NCBI GenBank assembly: GCA_017311185.1 | Contig: JAESUZ010003526.1 | Span: forward strand, 1,736,001 to 1,800,000 | Source of the DNA: Proteles cristata cristata | Lineage: Eukaryota; Chordata; Mammalia; Carnivora; Hyaenidae | DNA: 64,000 nt | Direction of reading: 5' to 3' | Made by a program: the position numbers and the translations under genes | Part shown: positions 57,970 to 64,000 of the stretch, piece after piece | How the letters are laid out: every line of letters begins with the position of its first letter | Numbering within the stretch: the stretch's first letter is position 1 | Notes under the pieces: model-generated | What the model saw: the letters and a program-made list of their open reading frames with translations, nothing else | What the model was told of the DNA's origin: nothing | The model's database searches: none

Positions 57970-58152
57970 CCAGGTCACCAAAATGAGCAGCCTCCATGTG
58001 GCTTGGCTGCTTTTTAAGTGTCGCTGTCCTGCTACTGGAGAAGGAGTCCATGTTGGCAGAAATGGCATTGATCGCAACATGACTTGGTCCTGCCGCCTCC
58101 AGCAAGGCATGATTTTTAGTGCTTTTTTGTGGGGAATGTACAGATATTGAAG
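57970..58152 (-). CDS. AKAP10: AKAP10 exon 3 (residues about 46-107)
   Basis: A 183-bp exon, phase 1 at both ends, with acceptor aattacag and donor gtaagt. It translates from ASISVHSPQKSTKNHALL to SHMEAAHFGDL and ends in a split glycine codon. The stretch is rich in Ser, Thr and Ala and is probably disordered, forming the N-terminal linker before the first RGS domain. Because both boundaries are phase 1, this exon can be skipped or included without shifting the frame. A decayed L1 occupies the intron from about 190 bp beyond the donor. Confidence 0.96.
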
Positions 58153-58482
58153 CTGTAATTTTTCAAAAACAAATGGTTAAAAATTAAACACAATTTGATC
58201 GTCTAAAATGGTCTCATAAAAGGCCTTTCAGAGAACTTTAAAAACTAAATACTGTAATACCTTTCTTATGTATTCGCACTCAATAATACTTAGGGGAAAG
58301 GTAAGTTAATCAAGGAGCAGAAAACTGGAAAGAATTATCCTATTATTACTTAAAACTCTCAAGATACTGTGCTAAAATGAAATGATCTTTTTTGTCCAAG
58401 GAACAAAAAACTAAAACAAAATAGAAGCTTAAGGGGAAAAACCAGAAAAATACTTTTCAGAATACTTATTTTACTTTTACTT
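58153..58482 (-). other. Intron 2 next to exon 3
   Basis: No repeat or coding segment recognised. Confidence 0.5.
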
Positions 58483-58583
58483 TTTATTTTTTTTAAGTAG
58501 GGGCCACACCCAATGTGGGGCTTGAACTCACAACCCTGAGATCAAGAGTCACACGCTCTAATGACTGAGCCAGCAAGGCGCCC
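58483..58583 (-). mobile_element. Short tRNA-type SINE
   Basis: aggcgccctttac boundary, B-box side acccaatgtggggcttgaac. No GA tract. Confidence 0.85.
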
Positions 58584-58692
58584 TTTACTTTACTTTTTAA
58601 CTGGGTAACGAATTTCTCTATTAAATAAAAAACATTTTGATCAAAGTTCAAGCTGCTCAAACATAAAGCACACTTAAAAATTTCACAAAATA

Positions 58693-58909
58693 GGGGCACC
58701 TGGATTGCTTAGTTAAGCATCCACCTTTGGCTCAGGTCATGATCTTGCAGTTCATGAGTTCGAGCCCTGCATTAGGCTCTGTGCTGACAGCTCAGAGCCT
58801 GGAGGCTATTTCAGATTCTATGTCTCCTTCTCTCTCTGCCCCTCCCCCTCCAACTTGCGCTCTGCCTCTCTCTCAAAAATAAATAAACATTAAAAAAACA
58901 TTTTTTTAA
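58693..58909 (+). mobile_element. CAN-SINE
   Basis: Flanked by ttcacaaaata and ttcaccaaata. Head ggggcacctggattgcttag. Confidence 0.92.
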
Positions 58910-58920
58910 TTCACCAAATA

Positions 58921-60340
58921 TATTTGCTTTAGTAGTTTGAAGAAATATCTTATTGACTTCAGAATAGATTCATTACTTATTCATTAACAGAAAACAATCA
59001 ACTCAATATTATAATACTGTCAAAGTAAATCCTGTGACCTTGTTGCCATGCAGCTGAATCAAAATCTAGCTATCCCCACAAATATCAATGACTCTAACTC
59101 AGGGTTTTGAAGAAGTTTTGGTTTAGTACATTGCTATAGGGACAAGGATAGAAGAGATACAGGTCACCTAGCATTCCACACCCCACACCCTCAAGATAAG
59201 TACTCTTAGATAACTAAACTTATAGCTACTAGAACTATTTATTTTATTACATTGCCAACAGATAAGCACTCTCAATCTCAGCAAAGAGTTCCCAGACACA
59301 GATTCTGAACAGTAGCAGGTAATATTTCTTATGAAGAATACACAGTTCTGTAATTCAATTTGTTACTCTTTGAGATGTTTTGATAAATAGGATAAAGCAG
59401 GTAAGAACATGAATGTCCATACCTATTTTTCGGGTACTTACATGTACCAGTCATCAAACAAGATTTGGGAGAATTACAAAATGGAGTTATCGAGACATTG
59501 TTTTCAATTTTAGGATAAAGTCTTGTTTTTTTGGGTGGTTGTTTTTTTTTTTGTTTTGTTTTTTGTTTTTTACTTTCATGATAAATCAAAGAAACCAAAA
59601 TCATTTTAGCGAGTTTATAAACAATAATAGTTCTTTGCATAAATAACCACAAATAATAGTATAAGAACAGATAAGACTAATGGTTTTCTAATTAGATGTA
59701 TATGATGATATAAAATGCTATTAAGCTATTTGTGCAAGGCTTTTTCCCCCCCCCTCCTCTTCCTTAGTAGAACTATTAACTTATTTTAGATGTGGCTTCC
59801 AGATAGTCTATCTTCCTTTGGTCTCCATGGTACTACCTGCTCCTTTTTGTACAGAAAATACCTTTTCTATCTGTGCCTCCCTTCGAAACCCTTCGAACAC
59901 ATTTATTTAAAGTCCACTGTGTCAGATGTGGTCTCCTTCGATGACTCCTCAGGACCTCCCCTTCTGAGGTTCTCTGTTCTTTTATTCCTTCTGCTAGAAA
60001 CAACATTTATTCTCAAATCTTCAACTATTACTAGAGCAATCTTTTTCAAACATATTTTTTAAATCTGTAAATGCACTCTTTTCCCCCAAATAAACTTAAG
60101 TTAGACCCTGATACATCTGTAAAATAGATAAATCTCTAAATAAAGTATCTAAAATCTAAATAGATATCTAAAAGAGATTTAAAAACAGAGTTATTAGTAA
60201 CTGGCTAATTCAAGGGGAAAGTCTCACTCACGCCCTGGACCACTCAGCAATAGCTGCTAGAGTGAACCTCTGTGGGACTGGGGCCCCAGTTGAGAACCCC
60301 TCACCTGTATCTGAGACCTGTCCTTTGATCTGGGCTTTGG
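58921..60340 (-). other. Intron 2, mostly unresolved
   Basis: A T/G-rich simple stretch lies at 59520-59570 and a C-run near 59748. Frames up to 107 codons (59329-59652) are lysine-rich translations of simple sequence. Confidence 0.4.
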
Positions 60341-60349
60341 TCCTGTATC

Positions 60350-61060
60350 TGTAATGACTTCCTAGCTATTCTCACTTCAACTTTACATATCAAGACCCAT
60401 TTGCCCAACTATCAAGCTTACTGCATCTTCTCCCAAACTGAATCTCCTATTCAACTTCCCTGTCTCTGTTCAATCTGTCGGTCTCCAAAGCTCAATCAGA
60501 ATCTTGTACCCATTCTTTTTCGCTCTATGTGTTTACCTGCCAAGATCTGTTGACTTTTCCTTCAAGATATTTAAACATCTACTTGTCTATTATCAACACC
60601 ACATCCTTAATATAGGCCTTTCTGTCTTACAGCAACAGAACTTCTAGGATCTCCATCACACAGATGGCTTTCAGACTAACCTTTCATAAATACGTTATGT
60701 AAAGCATCAACATCCTGTTCAATAGCCTGTAGGCTTCCTGTTTTTCTGTCTCAACTCTCTTTTTTGGTCTTTAAGGTCCTCATAATGGATATTAATCTTC
60801 TGTAAAAACATCCCTTTACCTGTCTGAAGGTCCCTTTGCCCAATATATACTCAAAGAAACAAGAAGCTATGCTGGTAGGGGAAAGAGAGAAAGACTGCCT
60901 CTTTCATTCAAATCCTCCTTCTTCAACTTTTACATAGGTTAAGTCCCATTTCTATCAAGTCTTCTCCACACTTCAGAAACCATTTGCTGATCTCAAATTC
61001 CTCTTAACTCCTCACAGCACTTTGGTTAATGAAGTCAAGACACTGAGGGCCTCTTCTGAT
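60350..61060 (+). mobile_element. L2 LINE relic, strongly decayed
   Basis: ctgaatctcctattcaactt, tctttaaggtcctcataatg and accatttgctgatctcaaat keep the pyrimidine-rich L2 layout, without a clear frame. Confidence 0.45.
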
Positions 61061-61089
61061 AAAACTAGAAAGCAACAGCTATCAACGGA

Positions 61090-61285
61090 GTACTGGTTGC
61101 TTCTGAGACATCTGGGGGTATGTATTTCAGCACCTCTCACAACAACTTTGCAGGACCGGTATTTCCCTCATTTGGGAGATGCAGACACAGAGAGAAGTTA
61201 AATACTTTGCCAAATGTCAATGAGATAGTAAAGAGTCATTTGTTTCAACGGGCAGGATTTCAACTTTGGTCTGCCAGATTCTAGA
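61090..61285 (+). mobile_element. MIR relic
   Basis: cacctctcacaacaactttg, tttgggagatgcagacacag and taaatactttgccaaatgtc follow the MIR order. Confidence 0.7.
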
Positions 61286-61369
61286 AAATCACTTTTACCT
61301 CTGGATGGAAACCCGGACTCTAGAATTACTGTGTGCATAAAATATACGTAAATGTCTCTGAAGTACCTC

Positions 61370-61740
61370 CCGCCCAACATGCCAAAACTGAACATATGAT
61401 TTCCCAACCTGGTTCTCCACCAGTTTGCACTGTTGAGCAGGCCAGAAAAGTAGGTGTCAATCTTAAACTCCTTCTCTTACATCTCATATTTATTCAGTAA
61501 CAAAGTTCTATCCATTTTAGCTCTAAACTGATCTCTCCAGATCTCTTTATTTCCATCACCACGGATTCCAGCCCATGCTATCTGTGGAATACCCTAATTA
61601 ACGTGCCTCTCCCCTACCAATCTGTAAGTTCGATGAGTACAGGATCCAAACCCTTTCTGTTCACTGTTACAGCTGCAGTTTTTTGGCTAATGCCCAGAAC
61701 AGAACAGGTGCTCAAGAAATGGTAGTTATTAGTATGCTAG
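61370..61740 (+). mobile_element. L2 LINE relic including its 3' end
   Basis: catgccaaaactgaacatat, gtaggtgtcaatcttaaact, ctgtaagttcgatgagtaca, aatgcccagaacagaacagg and ctcaagaaatggtag keep L2 order. Confidence 0.7.
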
Positions 61741-61879
61741 GGTATTTGCTACTATTCCGTGTCTAAGTTCTAATCAGACTGCAAACTTCATGAGGGCCTG
61801 TTTCCTGTCCTGCTTCTGTCGTATTCCAAGGTAAGTCAGATAAGCACAAATTATATACTGTCACAGGGTATGAACATAG

Positions 61880-61995
61880 AACTTTTAGCTTCATACAGAC
61901 TTAGAAGTTAGGCAGGTCAATCTTCTCATTCTACAAATGAAGAACTAAAGAAGGTTACAGGACTTCCCAAAGTCATACTGTTCATGGCAGAGTTT
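61880..61995 (+). mobile_element. MIR fragment
   Basis: tctcattctacaaatgaaga and acaggacttcccaaagtcat. Confidence 0.6.
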
Positions 61996-61999
61996 ACAG

Positions 62000-62951
62000 G
62001 AGAAGATCCATGGGCCTGAGACATCACAGACTGTTCCTTCTACAATCAGATCTAGTCTTCATACGCACTGCTTGCTAAGGGCTTGAAGCCAATCAAATTT
62101 TGCTTGAGGAGTTGCATGAAGCAATATGGAATCCAACTGGCTTTAAACTATCAGAAATAAGCAGAAAAGAAGACTGCAAGCTACCCTAGTTTTTCCCTGA
62201 TTTTATAAATCTCTTAAGTTATAATCAGTCTCTCTGGCAAATTGATCATATATAGTTAAAACTAAATGCTAGCTACGTAACATACAAACATTTAAAAGAA
62301 AAATCTAAGCAGCAATCTATAGATTTCATGTAAATAAATTTTATATATGAAATTTACATATAACAGCTACAGAAACAATTTCCATTATAATCTTCCATTC
62401 CAATCTTTGTACACTGACATGAAACCAGTCAAAACTAGAGTAGAGATCACAACCTAAAAAAGCATGTTCTAACCTATAAATAAGGGCAATATATCAATTA
62501 CAGTAAAGTACTGAGTAAATTTTAAGACCATTCATCTGAAGCAACAGAGAAGTTAACACGGTCATCACCCACACTCTGGACAAACAATAGAAAACCAAGC
62601 CTCAGAAGTGGCAGTTCTTTCACTTAGTTGTCAGCTCAGTTCAGAGTATTTTTTACTTTTTGTTTTTTTACTATAAGAAAACTAATTGCTTTTAGGAACA
62701 ATGAAATCGGTGATTAATAAGGAGGGCCCTGGTTTACTGTATCACTAGGACAGCCAATAAGTGCTTAGTACAAAGCTTATCATTTGCTAAGTGTTGAAGA
62801 GTACATAGGCCAAACCAGGAAATAAGGTACAACCCTAATTATAAAAGGCAGAGACGAATAATGGCAAAAGAAGGGGGAAGATAACAGGATTAAATAGCCC
62901 ATAAATGCAGAGCACATCACTTTTTAATACAATGGAATCTCATGAACGCAC
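62000..62951 (-). other. Intron 2 next to exon 2
   Basis: Nothing recognised. Confidence 0.5.
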
Positions 62952-62999
62952 CTTTAATTGACTTGACATCTGAGGTCTTCTCTTGTTCTTTGCCTTTCA
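62952..62999 (-). CDS. AKAP10: AKAP10 exon 2 (residues about 30-45)
   Basis: A 48-bp exon. The intron ends in tctag and the exon begins TGAAAGGC, completing a valine codon whose first base must come from exon 1. It reads VKGKEQEKTSDVKSIK and stops one base into the next codon (phase 1), before gtgcg. This is the charged N-terminal tail ahead of the first RGS domain. No domain is visible here, and the small size makes the call depend on its near identity to mammalian AKAP10 and on phase agreement with exon 3. The CpG-rich first exon with the start codon is not in the window. Confidence 0.93.
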
Positions 63000-63234
63000 C
63001 TAGAAGATAAAGGAGCATTATGAGCAACTTTTACAGTCAAAAATTTCCATTCTCTATGTTGTAAAAAGGAGACAAGCTGTATTCTAACAGATGAATTTTC
63101 AAAGTTGTACAATAATGGAATAGGTGCCTTGGGAAGAGACAGGGCAGGAGAATTGTCAGGGCAAATTTCCAGAAGGAAGTGACCTTTGAACATCATTCAA
63201 TCAAGAGCATGAGCACAGAAGTGTGCTTATGCAG

Positions 63235-63450
63235 AGACAAAGTCAGAACACCTGGCTTCAAATTCTAGCTTGCCACTTATTACAAAGCCATGTGATCCTG
63301 GACAAGATACTTCTCTGGGTCTCAATTTCCTTGATGTATAAAATAAGATCAGTAATAGCCCCTATCTTAGAGGCTTGTGGGTGAAAACAAATATTTGTAA
63401 AGGATGTAGGAGAGAAACAGGCACACAGTAAATTCAGAATGTTAACTAAC
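63235..63450 (-). mobile_element. MIR SINE, long copy
   Basis: cctggcttcaaattctagct, tgtgatcctggacaagatac, ctctgggtctcaatttcctt and ggcacacagtaaattcag. A young SINE cuts it at its end. Confidence 0.88.
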
Positions 63451-63451
63451 G

Positions 63452-63663
63452 GGGGCGCCTGGGTGGCTTAGTCGGTTAAGCGTCCGACTTTCGCTTAGGT
63501 CATGATCTCATGGTTCGTGGGTTCGAGCCCCGCGTCGGGCTCTGTGCTGACTGCTAGCTCAGAGCCTGAAGCCTGTTTCAGTCTGTGTCTCCCTCTCTCT
63601 CTGACCCTCCCCTGCTCACGCTGTCTCTCTCTCTCTCTCTCCTAGAAATAAATTTAAAAAAAA
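63452..63663 (+). mobile_element. CAN-SINE, young 'tttcgcttagg' subfamily
   Basis: Perfect 16-bp duplication agaatgttaactaacg at 63436-63451 and 63664-63679. Confidence 0.97.
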
Positions 63664-63679
63664 AGAATGTTAACTAACG

Positions 63680-64000
63680 TTATTACAATATGCCAACTAC
63701 TACTACGATACTTTCAATATCATAAATAAGTTGTGAATCAAAGACAAGAGTTGATTGTGCTTCATATCTTACTTCTTGTGTATTACCCTCCCAGCATCGA
63801 ATACAAACACTCTGAACTTCTAAAACTCAGGGCCCAACAATTTCTCTTAAAAAGCTATACAGTTTCTTCTCCATTACACAAAACAGTAGAAATTCTAAAC
63901 TGCAAATAAGCTAATAATGTAATATCCAAGAAAGGAGGTACATGACAGCTTAAGCAAAGTGTGAACTCTTACAGGATCTAACCTAAGACTATTTTTAACC
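63680..64000 (-). other. Intron 1, part
   Basis: AT-rich sequence with no CpG island, so the promoter and exon 1 must lie further right. Confidence 0.6.

Larger units (their letters stand above)
2835..62999 (-). other. AKAP10: AKAP10 locus, exons 2-15 with introns and 3' UTR (5' end outside window)
   Basis: The gene encodes A-kinase anchoring protein 10 (D-AKAP2). Family knowledge: it tethers both RI and RII regulatory subunits of PKA, carries two RGS-type domains that contact Rab GTPases of the recycling endosome, and ends in a PDZ ligand. Fourteen consecutive coding exons were assembled by reverse-complement translation. Each is flanked by AG and GT and the phases join without a frameshift or internal stop. 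Exon lengths are 48, 183, 552, 99, 85, 124, 137, 145, 174, 110, 83, 53 and 96 bp, plus 6 bp in exon 15. If exon 1 adds 29 residues as in human, the protein is 660 residues against 662 in human. The two missing residues lie in the linker encoded by exon 4. Residue numbers in the exon entries use this assumption. Confidence 0.96.

Noticed and set aside
58486..58583. Possible regulatory element near exon 3
   Set aside because: It is a short tRNA-type SINE copy.

Overview
This is a piece of a carnivoran mammal nuclear genome, most likely from a feliform (cat-like) species. Two things show this: about 50 copies of the tRNA-Lys-derived CAN-SINE family (head gcgcctgggtggctcagt, a CT-rich middle and an A-rich tail), and carnivore-type LINE-1 3' ends. 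The sequence alone does not fix the species. There are no prokaryotic-style operons, CRISPR arrays or phage genes.

One protein-coding gene fills almost the whole window, on the minus strand: AKAP10, which encodes the dual-specificity A-kinase anchoring protein D-AKAP2. I located exons 2 to 15 by matching conserved peptide segments and checking every boundary for AG/GT signals and reading phase. All 14 are intact, all introns are GT-AG, and together they encode about 631 residues ending in a stop codon. Exon 1 (about 29 residues in human, from memory) lies beyond the right edge. The 3' UTR runs from 4596 down to about 2835, where a lone AATAAA sits on the minus strand. Bases 1 to about 2830 are 3'-flanking DNA in which I recognise no gene.

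Layout from right to left, in gene order: intron 1 (63000 to the edge), exon 2 (62952-62999), exon 3 (57970-58152), exon 4 (53516-54067), an 18-kb intron 4 packed with LINE-1 and SINE copies, exon 5 (35278-35376), exon 6 (30324-30408), exon 7 (29389-29512), exon 8 (28227-28363), exon 9 (25377-25521), exon 10 (23017-23190), exon 11 (20372-20481), exon 12 (17293-17375), exon 13 (13407-13459), exon 14 (12651-12746), and exon 15 (4602 leftward), which codes for one residue plus the stop. The protein has two RGS-type domains (exons 4-7 and 7-9/10), a PKA-binding amphipathic helix (exon 14) and a C-terminal PDZ ligand (exons 14 and 15).

The rest is dispersed repeats of several ages: MIR, L2 and MER5A relics, old L1M copies, carnivore L1 copies, and SINEs that include a very uniform and apparently young subfamily. 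I found no undescribed gene system. The most useful leads are the residue at the human I646V site, the split C-terminal PDZ ligand, repeat-derived sequence abutting several splice sites, nested transposon stacks, the young SINE subfamily, and an unidentified coding-like fragment in intron 3.
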